From the NCBI GenBank assembly GCA_963787895.1, contig CAWBEX010000002.1, positions 124,001 through 188,000 on the forward strand: 64,000 nucleotides of DNA. Direction: 5' to 3'. A program made the position numbers and the translations under genes. The stretch's first letter is position 1; every line of letters starts with the position of its first letter. The DNA is from Anderseniella sp963787895 (lineage in GTDB: Bacteria > Pseudomonadota > Alphaproteobacteria > Rhizobiales > Aestuariivirgaceae). Below, one piece after another: positions 34,672-44,202 of this stretch. The notes under the pieces were generated by a model. It saw nothing but the letters and a program-made list of their open reading frames with translations. It searched no databases and had not been told where the DNA came from.

Positions 34672-34702
34672 AAACAAAAACGCCGCCGGAAACCCCGCGG
34701 CG
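34672..34702 (-). terminator. Rho-independent terminator of rpmJ
   Basis: On the minus strand: CGCCGC - 10 nt - GCGGCG stem (34702-34681) followed by TTTTTGTTT (34680-34672). It lies about 48 bp beyond the rpmJ stop, in the expected place and orientation. Confidence 0.75.
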
Positions 34703-34749
34703 CTTTCAATTCTGGTTGATTGAGGTCCTTGACGGACGTCGCCTGTGGC

Positions 34750-34875
34750 CTAGCCCTGGCGCGCCTTGAAACGCGGATTGACCTTGTTGATCACGTAAAG
34801 ACGTCCGCGGCGGCGCACTACACGATTGGCACGGTGGCGCTTGGCAAGCGATTTCAATGAGTTGCGAATCTTCAT
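34750..34875 (-). CDS. rpmJ: 50S ribosomal protein L36
   Basis: 41 residues: it starts MKIRNSLKSLAKRHRAN and ends YVINKVNPRFKARQG, the YkgO-like, zinc-ligand-free form of L36 typical of alphaproteobacteria. None of the four Cys/His zinc ligands of classical L36 are present. Very basic (R-rich). Stand-alone gene, as usual in this class, with its own terminator at 34672-34702. Confidence 0.95.
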   Translation of the reverse strand: MKIRNSLKSLAKRHRANRVVRRRGRLYVINKVNPRFKARQG

Positions 34876-35020
34876 CGGACCGGTCTTTCATAATCAAAGC
34901 CGCGTCAGCGGGTTGTGTCCCCGGCGCGGCCTGTTGAATTGCTGCGGCGGAACATAGTTGCGCTTGGCACCGCTGTCAACTACTGCAAGCAGGCCGTCTT
35001 TTTCTTTGAGCAGCACCATC

Positions 35021-35242
35021 ATGTCCTTTGTCTTGACCCATGAAACCGCCATTACGTGGGCTGTTTTCGGATTCGGAATTTTCCTGGTGGCCTTTATGGC
35101 ATGGCGCGAATCCCGGCCGAAGAAGTCATTCGAGGTATCACTTGTTCCAACCACGCCGCTGCTGCTGGCCGGTGCCTTTCTGACGGTGCTGGCGCTGGTT
35201 CACCTGTTCACACTCTACGGTATCCAGCCACCGTCACGTTAA
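35021..35242 (+). CDS. Small two-TM membrane protein, unknown
   Basis: 73 residues from ATG 35021. Two hydrophobic segments are visible: AITWAVFGFGIFLVAFMAW, and LLLAGAFLTVLALVHLFTLY, joined by a basic loop (RESRPKKSF). Positive-inside charge puts the loop in the cytoplasm. I do not recognise a family. The hydrophobic pattern supports this frame over the opposite-strand frame at 34894-35154. Confidence 0.6.
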   Translation: MSFVLTHETAITWAVFGFGIFLVAFMAWRESRPKKSFEVSLVPTTPLLLAGAFLTVLALVHLFTLYGIQPPSR

Positions 35243-35358
35243 CCATGGCTTCACCGTGTTTCCAACATGAATGCCGGGTTGTGACACAATTCACCTCCCG
35301 TTCAGTTCATTGAGGCTAGTCTGATCGGCATAGAAACGAACCTGGAAAGTTCAAAACC

Positions 35359-35535
35359 ATGCCTCGCTCGCAATACAACCAGATTTCTGCCGTTGGCGCA
35401 GCTGATGCGCATGGCACATCCATCCCGCAGAACTACCGTTGCCCCGGCAGTTTTTGTGACCATGAACATGGCGTTGGCCCCTCAACCAACGAAGTGCTGT
35501 CCGTGCTGTCTGCCATGGAACGCCTGCTTCACTGA
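35359..35535 (+). CDS. Possible small protein of 58 residues
   Basis: Begins MPRSQYNQISAVGAADAHGT and ends SVLSAMERLLH. It has a Cys pair (CPGSFC) and a DHEH stretch, not an obvious metal site. GGAAAG is 10 bp before the ATG. It lies alone between a small membrane protein and the SOS cassette. No family recognised. Support is only start signal, composition and position. Confidence 0.35.
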   Translation: MPRSQYNQISAVGAADAHGTSIPQNYRCPGSFCDHEHGVGPSTNEVLSVLSAMERLLH

Positions 35536-35609
35536 TTTCACCTGAAGCAACCTCTTTCACCCATCCACAATCAAACGCCTTGACTCTTTCGCTGGCTTGA
35601 TCTGATATA

Positions 35610-35624
35610 GAACAAAACATGAAC
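35610..35624 (+). promoter_or_regulatory. LexA box (SOS operator) of the imuA-imuB-dnaE2 cassette
   Basis: GAACAAAACATGAAC is an exact GAAC-N7-GAAC, the direct-repeat LexA operator of alphaproteobacteria (equivalent to GTTC-N7-GTTC). It overlaps the downstream edge of a plausible promoter: -35 TTGACT (35580-35585), 17 bp spacer, -10 TGATAT (35603-35608). It is 20 bp before imuA, so LexA repression and DNA-damage induction of the cassette are expected. Confidence 0.85.
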
Positions 35625-35644
35625 AATTAGCAGTGAGACCGCTC

Positions 35645-36394
35645 ATGCACCCCCGCATGACACACGCCAGTGATACAGCAACGCATATAGCAGCCAGCGT
35701 GAAGCATGGCCTGCACGAAGTGCGCTGTGCCGAAGTACGCGGGTTTGCTGCAGCAGCCAGCTTTGCACTTGGCCTTGCGGCCCAGTCTGCACGCAACAAG
35801 CAGCAAGACCGTATAATCTGGATTATGGATCCCGCTGCATCCGTAGATGCAGGCCTTCCCTTCCCTGATGGTCTTGCCCAGCACGGCATCAACCCTTGCA
35901 CCATAACCTTTGTGCGCCCCCTCACCTTGTCTGATGCCCTGTGGGCAGCCGACCAGGCCGCAAGGTGTGGCGAACTTTCAGCCGTCATCATCCAGGTGAA
36001 AGGCAATCCGAAACCGTTCGACCTCACTGCCTCGCGCCGCCTCATGCTGCGGGCGCGTGAGAGTAAGGTTTTAGTGTGTGTTTTGCGTCAAAGCGGCGAT
36101 GAAGAAGCAAGCGCTGCCACCACCCGCTGGCATGTAGAGGTTACCCCGTCCATTCCAGACCCCGGGTTTCCGCAAGGCATCGGCACGCCCCTGCACCATC
36201 TTACCCTTGAGAGAAACCGCCATGGCCGCACCGGTCACTGGCCCCTGATCTGGAACCCGCGCAGCAAAGCCTTTGAGGATGGCCCATCGTTCAACACATC
36301 AACGCATCGCATCCATCGCCTTCACACACCTGCCAACCGACCGGATTGCCCGGATCAAGTGGGGAAAATCGTGGGCCTTGGGACAGCGCCCTGA
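35645..36394 (+). CDS. imuA: ImuA-like damage-inducible mutagenesis protein
   Basis: 249 residues from ATG 35645. GTG 35633 and ATG 35657 are in-frame alternatives. It is a RecA-like (ImuA/SulA-type) fold without a good Walker A. Recognised by HEVRCAEVRGFAAAASFALGLA, IIWIMDPAASVDAG, LSDALWAADQAARCGELSAVIIQVKG and DLTASRRLMLRARES. Its partner ImuB is immediately downstream, overlapping by more than 100 bp. ImuA is needed with ImuB and DnaE2 for SOS mutagenesis. Controlled by the LexA box at 35610-35624. Confidence 0.88.
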   Translation: MHPRMTHASDTATHIAASVKHGLHEVRCAEVRGFAAAASFALGLAAQSARNKQQDRIIWIMDPAASVDAGLPFPDGLAQHGINPCTITFVRPLTLSDALWAADQAARCGELSAVIIQVKGNPKPFDLTASRRLMLRARESKVLVCVLRQSGDEEASAATTRWHVEVTPSIPDPGFPQGIGTPLHHLTLERNRHGRTGHWPLIWNPRSKAFEDGPSFNTSTHRIHRLHTPANRPDCPDQVGKIVGLGTAP

Positions 36395-37859
36395 TGCACC
36401 GCCCATTGCTGTCACCGCCATCGACCGCAATGCCGTGCGCATTGTGGCGCATGAGGTATGTGCCGCACGCTTTGGCATCCACATCGGTCAAACCCTGGCC
36501 GATGCCCGCGCACTGCTGCCTGAGCTTGAGCACCACATCCGCGCACCCGAAGCTGAAACTGCCTTGCTTCATTCCCTCGCCGCATGGTGCGGACGCTACA
36601 CCCCGCTCGTCGCCCTCGACAGCACAGATGACACCGGCCTGCTGCTTGATGTCACCGGCTGCACACACCTGTTTGGCGGCGAACAGGCGTCCCTGTCAGA
36701 CTTGGAAACCCGCCTGGCCGCACAAGGCTTCACCGTGCGCATCTGTATGGCTGATACCGCAGGTGCAGCCTGGGCCATGGCACGCTTCGGCACCGCCCGC
36801 CACATCGCCTCCGGCGCACAGGCGCGCGCGATAGCCCCGCTGCCGTTGCATGGGCTGCGCGTCACTGCAAACCTTGTCGAAGGCTTGAGCCGGGTCGGGT
36901 TGAAAACCATTGGCTGCATAATGGACCTGCCGCGCGCGCCCCTGACCGCACGCTTCGGCAAGCAGCTTCTGTTCCGGCTCGATCAAGCGTTGGGCATGCA
37001 GGATGAAGCCATATCGCCTCTCTGCCCTGTGCCGGAACTGGCCTCCGAACAACGCTTTGCCGAGCCCATAACCAGCGAGGACCACATCCGTCACGCCATC
37101 GCGCTTATGGCGGCAAATCTCACTCCCTTGTTGCAGCGGCGCGGCTTGGGCACACTGGTTTGCCAGCTCCAGCTTTACCGGGTGGATGGCGAAGTTTTCA
37201 GCCTTGAGGTCAACGCCGCCAACCCGCTGCGTGATCCCGCCCGCATCACCGGCCTGTTTGCTGATCGTATCTTGCGGCTGCACACAGACCTTGATGCAGG
37301 CTTCGGCTTCGATATTGCCCGGCTCAATGTGCTTGAGGCCGCACCCCTTGCCGCAACCCAGAACGACCTCACCGGACAAACCCGCAATGACGACCTCTAT
37401 AATGCCCTTGTAGACAGGCTTGGCGCGCGGCTTGGCATAGATCGCGTGTTGCGTTTCACCTTCACTGACAGCCACATCCCTGAACACCGCTTTGCGCTTC
37501 ACCCTGTTGCAGGCCCGCGCCGGCACAAGCTGGAAACCCCGGATTTGCCGCTGCCATCACGCATACCCACGAGGCCACTCATCCTTCTGGAGCGCCCCGA
37601 ACCCGTGGACGCCATTGCGCAAGTGCCCGACAATCCGCCGTCACGCTTCCGCTGGCGCAAGGTGACATACGAGGTGATCCGTGCTGAAGGGCCAGAGCGC
37701 ATAGCATGTGAATGGTGGCGTGATGGCCGTGCCGCAAAAACGCGCGACTATTTCCGCATCGAAGACACCACCGGCCACCGCTTCTGGCTGTTTCGCCACG
37801 GACTTTACGGGCGTGAAACAGCGCGGCCCGGCTGGTACATGCACGGATTGTTCGCATGA
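36279..37859 (+). CDS. imuB: ImuB, inactive Y-family polymerase-like protein
   Basis: 526 residues from ATG 36279, overlapping imuA by 116 bp in another frame. It has a Y-family polymerase scaffold (LVALDSTDDTGLLLDVTGCTHLFGGE, LEGLSRVGLKTIGCIMDLPRAPL), but the catalytic DxD at the N-terminus is absent (IASIAFTHLPTDRIAR), as expected for ImuB, which acts as a bridging factor for DnaE2, RecA and the beta clamp. The C-terminal block FRIEDTTGHRFWLFRHGLYGRE is conserved. The stop overlaps the dnaE2 start by 4 bp. Confidence 0.93.
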   Translation: MAHRSTHQRIASIAFTHLPTDRIARIKWGKSWALGQRPDAPPIAVTAIDRNAVRIVAHEVCAARFGIHIGQTLADARALLPELEHHIRAPEAETALLHSLAAWCGRYTPLVALDSTDDTGLLLDVTGCTHLFGGEQASLSDLETRLAAQGFTVRICMADTAGAAWAMARFGTARHIASGAQARAIAPLPLHGLRVTANLVEGLSRVGLKTIGCIMDLPRAPLTARFGKQLLFRLDQALGMQDEAISPLCPVPELASEQRFAEPITSEDHIRHAIALMAANLTPLLQRRGLGTLVCQLQLYRVDGEVFSLEVNAANPLRDPARITGLFADRILRLHTDLDAGFGFDIARLNVLEAAPLAATQNDLTGQTRNDDLYNALVDRLGARLGIDRVLRFTFTDSHIPEHRFALHPVAGPRRHKLETPDLPLPSRIPTRPLILLERPEPVDAIAQVPDNPPSRFRWRKVTYEVIRAEGPERIACEWWRDGRAAKTRDYFRIEDTTGHRFWLFRHGLYGRETARPGWYMHGLFA

Positions 37860-40800
37860 ACCAGTATGTCGAGCTTTGCTGCACCAGCAACTTCTCGTTC
37901 CTGCACGGAGCCTCTCACCCGGAGGAACTGGCAGTCGCCGCCGCGCGGCTTGAACTGTCAGGCCTTTGCGTTACTGACCGCAACTCGCTGGCAGGCGTGG
38001 TGCGCGCCCACATGGCAGCAAAAGAAGCCGGTTTGCCATTCGCGCCCGGTTGCCGCATCGTGTTTGCCGATGCCACACCAGATATTCTCATCTGGCCGCA
38101 GAACCGCGAAGGCTGGGGAACCTTGTGCGAACTGCTCACCTTGGGAAAGCGCCGCACCAGCAAGGGTGAGTGCGAACTCTACCTGAAAGACTTGATCGGG
38201 CATGGCGGCAATCTGCTCATGGCCATCATGCCGAACCGGTTGAACAAGGCGTTGAAAACCTGCGTCGCCACGCTTGCCGAACACTTCGCCAGCCACCTGC
38301 ACCTTGCCATCACCCGCAATCACGGCACCTCGGACCAGCGCCGCATGGCACGCCTGGCCAGACTGGCGGAAGAACACTCCATCCCTATCATCGCTATTGG
38401 TGACGTACTCTATCACCACCCGGAACGCCGCCCGCTGCAGGACGTACTCACCTGTATCCGCGAGCATCAAACACTGTCTGCCGTCGGCACGCGTCTCAAT
38501 CCCAACGCCGAACGCCACCTGAAGCCTGCACACGAAATGCTGAGACTGTTCGCTGGCTATGAGCACGCAGTCATCCGCACACTGGCCCTGTTCCAGCGCA
38601 TACACTTTTCACTGGATGAACTGCGTTATGAATACCCCGAGGACCCGGTGTTCGAAGAGCTTGGCAACAGGCCCATACCGTCTCAGATCGCACTTGAACG
38701 CCTGACCCGGTCCGGATTGAAAAAACGATACCCTGAAGGTGCCTCACAGAAGGTACTCAATGCCATTGCCCATGAAACCGGGCTGATCAGGAAATTGAAC
38801 TACGCGCCCTACTTCCTCACCGTCTATGACATTGTGCGCTTTGCCCGTTCGCAAGGCATATTGTGCCAGGGCCGCGGCTCTGCCGCCAATTCCGCTGTTT
38901 GTTATTGCCTTGGCATCACCGAGGTCGACCCGGACAAGACCGACCTGCTGTTTGAGCGCTTCATCTCTGAAGAACGTGGAGAGCCCCCCGACATCGACGT
39001 CGACTTCGAGCATGAACGGCGTGAGGAAGTCATCCAGTACATATACGCAAAATATGGCCGCGAGAAAGCCGGCCTTGCCGCCACCGTCATCACCTACCGG
39101 GCGCGCTCCGCGCTGCGCGAGGTAGGCAAGGTTTTCGGCATGTCGGAAGACACCATAACCGCACTCAACGGCACCAAGTGGGGCAGCTGGTCACGTCAGA
39201 TCGATGTCGACGACGCACGCCGCGCCGGGCTTGACCCCGATGACAAGCATTTGAAGCAGATGCTGGATCTCGCCTCGCAGATCATCGGCTTCCCACGCCA
39301 TTTGTCGCAACATGTCGGCGGCTTCGTCATCGCTCGCGAGACCGGCTGTCCTCGCTCATTCCAATCGAGAATGCCGCCATGGCAGGACCGCACCGTAGTG
39401 GAATGGGACAAGGACGATCTGGAAAGCCTCGGCATGTTGAAAATCGATGTGCTGGCACTCGGCATGCTGACCTGCATCCGCAAGTCGTTTGATTTTCTCG
39501 AAGCTCATTACGGACGGCATGAAACACTCTCGTCCCTGCCAGACGAGCGACACAGATACCTACGACATGATCTGCCGTGCTGACACTATCGGCGTGTTCC
39601 AGATTGAAAGCCGCGCACAAATGTCCATGCTGCCGCGTCTGAAACCGCGCAACTATTATGACCTCGTCATCGAGGTGGCCATCGTGCGCCCCGGCCCCAT
39701 TCAGGGCGACATGGTGCACCCCTATCTGCGCCGCCGCCAGGGCAAGGAACCCGTCACCTTCCCCAAGGAAGAACTGCGTCAGGTGTTGGGCAAGACGCTG
39801 GGCGTGCCGCTATTTCAGGAGCAAGCCATGAATATTGCCATCGTGGCAGCAGGCTTCACCCCCGGCGAGGCCGACAAACTGCGCCGCGCCATGGCCACCT
39901 TCCGCCGTGTCGGCACCATCGGTTCGTTCCAGAAGAAGATGGTCGAAGGCATGGTGAAAAACGGCTACGAGCGCGAATTTGCCGAACATTGCTTCCGCCA
40001 GATCGAGGGCTTCGGCGAATATGGCTTTCCTGAAAGCCATGCCGCCAGCTTCGCGTTGCTGGTCTATGTGTCGTGCTGGCTGAAATGCCATTATCCGGAT
40101 GTGTTCTGCGCCGCCATTCTGAACTCGCAGCCCATGGGGTTCTATGCACCGGCCCAACTGATCCGTGATGCACGTGAGCACGGCGTTGAAGTCCGCGAGG
40201 TGGACGTGAATCACTCTGACTGGTTATCGACACTGGAATCTGATGCAGGCCGGCTGCCCGTTTCACCACAACACGCAGTCATGAAGCACATAATGCGCAA
40301 CACTCACGCTGTGCGTCTTGGCCTGCAACATGTGAAAGGTTTTGGCGATGAAGACGCAAGGATGCTCGTTGAAAATCGCGGGCGTGGCTATGACAGCGTG
40401 CGTGACCTGTGGATGCGCTCCGGCCTGCCCCGCCGCGCGGTGGAAAAATTGGCCGATGCCGATTGCTTCCGGTCCATCGGATTAAACCGTCGTGATGCCT
40501 TGTGGGCGGTGAAAGCACTCGATCCCCTGTCCGGCAGTGAGCGCCTGCCGCTGTTCGCAGCCGCTGATGCAAAACACCTGCAGCGCGAGCAGGCGGTCAA
40601 CCTGCCTCCCATGCCGCTGGGCGAGCACGTCATCAACGACTACCAGTCGCTGTCATTCTCGCTGAAGGCGCACCCTGTGTCTTTCCTGCGCGAGAGGCTG
40701 GCGCGTGAGCGCTATATCCAGGCGCAAGACCTTCACGCCACGGCAAACGATCAGCTTGTGCGCGTGGCAGGTCTCGTGCTGGTACGTCAACGCCCGGGCA

Positions 40801-41210
40801 CCGCCAAGGGCGTCATCTTCGCCACCCTTGAAGATGAAACAGGTGTTGCCAACATCATCGTTTGGCCCAAGGCGTTTGAGAAGTATCGAACTGTCATTCT
40901 GGGTTCACGCTGTATCGGCGTGCGCGGCAGGTTGCAGAAGCACGACGGCGTCATCCATATCGTCAGCCATCATCTTGAAGACCTCACGCCATGGCTGTTG
41001 TCGATCTCTGATCTTGCTGGCGAAATGGGCGGCATTGCCAATGCCGATGAAGTGCGCCGCCCTCAGGAAGACATCCGCTCGAAGATCAGGCCCGCTGCTC
41101 ACATCGCCCGGCTGATAGAGGCACATCCGGACCTGCGTCGTGACCATGAGGAAATCCAGCAGCAGAAACTGGCGCAGCGCGCATTGCCAAAAGGCAGGAA
41201 CTTTCACTAA
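37856..41210 (+). pseudogene. dnaE2: Error-prone DNA polymerase DnaE2, disrupted by frameshifts
   Basis: C-family polymerase in two frames. N-terminal PHP domain (VELCCTSNFSFLHGASHPEEL), palm domain with metal aspartates PPDIDVDFEHERREEVI, then tau/beta-binding and OB regions in the second frame (FQIESRAQMSMLPRLKPR...VIVWP-like segments). The frame changes at about 39548: GAC GAG, one extra C, then GAC ACA GAT ACC. The span of 3355 bp less one base gives 1118 codons, a normal DnaE2. A further compensated pair lies at 39341-39385: two extra bases, then one extra, which replaces the family-like RLSSLIPIENAAMA with an unrelated 15-residue stretch. All three indels lie within ~210 bp. Confidence 0.9.
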
Positions 41211-41243
41211 CCCGGCCAGGCTGCACAACGTCAGGCGACTGCC

Positions 41244-41384
41244 CTAGTCTTCATCATCGAGAATGCGTTGTGCAGCACCGTCCAGATCATCAAACTGACC
41301 ATTGCGCAGGCACCAGATAAAGGCCGCCAGCCCAAGCGCACCAAGGCCCAGCGCAATCGGAATGAGAAAAACCAGATGACTCAT
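41244..41384 (-). CDS. ccoS: cbb3 oxidase maturation protein CcoS
   Basis: 46 residues: one TM segment (LVFLIPIALGLGALGLAAFIW) followed by C-L-R-NGQFDDLDGAAQRILDDED, the CcoS signature. Needed for cofactor insertion into the cbb3 oxidase, acting in the inner membrane. The start overlaps the ccoI stop (ATGA). Last gene of the cco operon, convergent with dnaE2. Confidence 0.93.
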   Translation of the reverse strand: MSHLVFLIPIALGLGALGLAAFIWCLRNGQFDDLDGAAQRILDDED

Positions 41385-43702
41385 GACACAAGCTCCAGCC
41401 GAGGCTTGCCGTCTGTGCCAGCTTCCTGTTGCCCGGTATCGCGCTCATCCTGCCGCGCCTGATCAACAGGCGCCTGCATTGTATGTACAAGGTTCAGCCT
41501 CAAGCTGTTGGCCACAACGGCAATTGACGACGCTGACATGGCAATCGCCGCAATCAACGGTGTCACATGGCCGAGCACCGCAAAAGGTATGGCAATGCAG
41601 TTGTAGCCGATGGCCAGCGCAAAGTTCTGCCGCACCACCGCCCCAGTACGCCTTGCCACGACAACAGCCGTCGCAACCGCGCCCAGGCCCTTGCCGGTAA
41701 ACACAATATCCGCGCAGGCCCGCCCAACGTCTGATGCAGATGACGGTGTAATGGACACATGTGCAGCCGCAAGGGCTGGTGCGTCGTTCAGGCCATCACC
41801 GGCATAAAGCACCTTGTGGCCCTCAGCACACTTCGCTTCAATACGCGAAATCTTGTCCGCAGGTTTCAAACCCCATTGCGCGTTCTCAATGCCAAGGCGG
41901 GCAGATACCTCCATTACAGGAACCTCACTGTCGCCAGACAGTATTTCCATGGTCAATCCGAGCCCGCGCAACCGCTTGATTGTGTCTGCCGCATCAGCAC
42001 GCAATGTGTCTGCCAGGGCGAAAGTCACGAGATCCCCTTTCTCGACCCCGAAGCACACTTCGCTGCCTTGCAGCATCGTGCCAGCATTGCCGGTAATCTC
42101 AGTAACCCATTCGCGCCGCCCAAGGCGTATGCGTTTGCCTTTCCAACGCGCCTCCAGCCCAAAGCCCGCATGTTCCTGAATGTCTGAAACAAGCACACCA
42201 GAGTGCTTCTCCTTCAGACGCGCAACCGCCTTGGCTGCCGGGTGTGTCGAAAGCCCCGCCAGAACCGCAGCCAATGCATGCTCAGTGGTGGTGCCACCGT
42301 TGATTGAAGATATCCGCGGCTCGCCAAGCGTCAATGTGCCGGTCTTGTCAAAAACCGCCATATCAACCTCAGCAAGTTTCTCCAGCGCCGCACCATCCTT
42401 GACCATGATGCCTGAACGGAACAGCCGGTTGGCAGCCACCACATGGGCAATCGGAACAGCCAGCCCAAGCGCGCATGGGCAGGTGATGATCAGCACCGCA
42501 ATGGCAACATAGATGGAAGTATGCCAGTCGCCGCCAGTTGCGAACATCCAGCCAGCAAAGCTCAGACCTGCCAGCAAATGCACCACCGGTGCATAAATAC
42601 CTGCAGCCCGGTCGGCTATGCGCACATAGGAAGACTTGCCCTGCTCCGCGATCTCCATCATCGCTATGACTTCAGCCACGAAAGACTGTTGTTGCGAGCG
42701 AACGACCCGGCAGTTCAACGGGCCAGACAGGTTCAACACACCAGCTTCCACCTCCATGCCAGGGCAAGCTGCTGCTTCCGTGGTCTCACCACTTACCAGC
42801 GAGCGGTCAAGATCGCTGAACCCGTCCATGATCTTGCAGTCCACCGGCAACCGTTCACCAGCTGCAACCATGATGTCGTCACCAACGACAAGTTCACCGA
42901 CAGGGACAAAGAAGACCGAGCCGTCTTCAGAAACACGTGACGCACTTTTGGAAACAAGGCGCGAAAGATGAAGAACAGCGCTGCGCGCTCGTTCACGCAT
43001 CATATGATCAAGATAGCGGCCAACCAGCAGGAAGAACAGCAAGGTGATTGAGGCGTCAAAATATGTTTCGTGTGAGCCTGCTAGGCTTTCGTACACGCTC
43101 ATGCCAAGCGCCAGCAACACCGCCAGCGAGATCGGCACGTCCATGTTCAGCCTACGCACGCGCAGCGCTGACACAGCAGAGCTAAAGAACGGCAGGCCGG
43201 CAAACAGGCACGCAGGCACTGCTATCAGCCCGGAAATCAGCTGGAAGAGCTTTTGGGTTTCGCCATCTGCACCAGCCCAAACCGAAACCGAGAGCAACAT
43301 GATGTTGGCGGCTGCAAATCCGGCCACAGCAAGCGACATCAACAATTGACGCCCCGCATTGCCAGCGTCTGTTTCTACTTCCGCAGCATCGAACGGCGAT
43401 GCCTCAAAACCCAGCGCGGCAAAGCCTTCTACAAAATCATTGTCAGCGCCAACGGTCGGGTCCCACTTTACCGCAACCCTTTTGGTCGACAGATTTGCCC
43501 GCACCGATTTGACACCCGGCAATCTGGCTATGCCGCGTTCAATCCCCTTGATGCAGGCAATGCAGTGCATCGCCGGCACCGAAAAATCACTTTGCAGGCA
43601 ACCATCCGGCAACTCATGCGACAAGGCCATCAGCCGCTCATGGTCAAGTTTCTGCTTGATCGCAGATGCTGTTGGCACCGAGCTTGAGTTGCAGCATGTC
43701 AC
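41381..43702 (-). CDS. ccoI: Copper-translocating P-type ATPase CcoI (FixI)
   Basis: 773 residues. The N-terminal HMA domain has CIAC (PAMHCIACIKGIERG), followed by eight predicted TM helices. CPC in IITCPCALGLAVP, phosphorylation site DKTGTLTLG, and hinge GDGLNDAPALA are all intact. A Cys-rich extreme N-terminus (MTCCNSS) may add a metal site. It supplies copper for the binuclear centre of CcoN. Start and stop each overlap neighbours by 4 bp (ccoH, ccoS). Confidence 0.96.
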   Translation of the reverse strand: MTCCNSSSVPTASAIKQKLDHERLMALSHELPDGCLQSDFSVPAMHCIACIKGIERGIARLPGVKSVRANLSTKRVAVKWDPTVGADNDFVEGFAALGFEASPFDAAEVETDAGNAGRQLLMSLAVAGFAAANIMLLSVSVWAGADGETQKLFQLISGLIAVPACLFAGLPFFSSAVSALRVRRLNMDVPISLAVLLALGMSVYESLAGSHETYFDASITLLFFLLVGRYLDHMMRERARSAVLHLSRLVSKSASRVSEDGSVFFVPVGELVVGDDIMVAAGERLPVDCKIMDGFSDLDRSLVSGETTEAAACPGMEVEAGVLNLSGPLNCRVVRSQQQSFVAEVIAMMEIAEQGKSSYVRIADRAAGIYAPVVHLLAGLSFAGWMFATGGDWHTSIYVAIAVLIITCPCALGLAVPIAHVVAANRLFRSGIMVKDGAALEKLAEVDMAVFDKTGTLTLGEPRISSINGGTTTEHALAAVLAGLSTHPAAKAVARLKEKHSGVLVSDIQEHAGFGLEARWKGKRIRLGRREWVTEITGNAGTMLQGSEVCFGVEKGDLVTFALADTLRADAADTIKRLRGLGLTMEILSGDSEVPVMEVSARLGIENAQWGLKPADKISRIEAKCAEGHKVLYAGDGLNDAPALAAAHVSITPSSASDVGRACADIVFTGKGLGAVATAVVVARRTGAVVRQNFALAIGYNCIAIPFAVLGHVTPLIAAIAMSASSIAVVANSLRLNLVHTMQAPVDQARQDERDTGQQEAGTDGKPRLELVS

Positions 43703-44190
43703 TGTCGTGGCTTCTCCACAATCAACCGGGCATCGAGGCGATAATCCCCCAGTTGGCTCTTGCCGCGCATGCTGATCTGCCAGACGCCGGGGGCCAATGC
43801 AGTGTCTGCGCGATACATACCGGCACCCTGTGCCGCAAGCCCCAGTGTCATGTCCGACTGCTCATACGCAGGACGCCCGACCAGCGCGACAACATTGTTC
43901 AGATGCACCGGGGTGCCCGCCTTGTCTGTTACAGTCAGTTCCAGTCCGTTTGCTTTGTATTCGATCGCACCGGTCCATCCACGCGCAGCTTGCTGCCTGG
44001 CCTGGCCCAGCTCCTGATTGAACGCCTGGGACGCAACATAACTGTTCTTCACAATCAGCCCGGTCCAGCTGCTGCTGGCGTACATGGCCATCGTCAGGTT
44101 GACCGCGATGATAGTGCCGAAAAATGCCACCATGATCAGCAGCATGTGCGTTCCGGTAAACTGCCTCTGTTTCGGCTGGTCAGTGCTCAT
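43699..44190 (-). CDS. ccoH: FixH/CcoH family protein
   Basis: 163 residues. An N-terminal TM segment (MLLIMVAFFGTIIAVNLTMAMYA) precedes a periplasmic FixH domain: SSWTGLIVKNSYVASQAFN, ... LELTVTDKAGTPVHLNNVVALVGRP. Involved in cbb3 assembly or stability with CcoI. Coupled to ccoI by an ATGA overlap. Confidence 0.93.
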   Translation of the reverse strand: MSTDQPKQRQFTGTHMLLIMVAFFGTIIAVNLTMAMYASSSWTGLIVKNSYVASQAFNQELGQARQQAARGWTGAIEYKANGLELTVTDKAGTPVHLNNVVALVGRPAYEQSDMTLGLAAQGAGMYRADTALAPGVWQISMRGKSQLGDYRLDARLIVEKPRQ

Positions 44191-44202
44191 GTGGTGTCGT
44201 TC

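Noticed and set aside
34894..35154. 86-codon minus-strand frame opposite the small membrane protein
   Set aside because: The plus-strand frame has two coherent TM helices; the minus-strand frame has no such structure.
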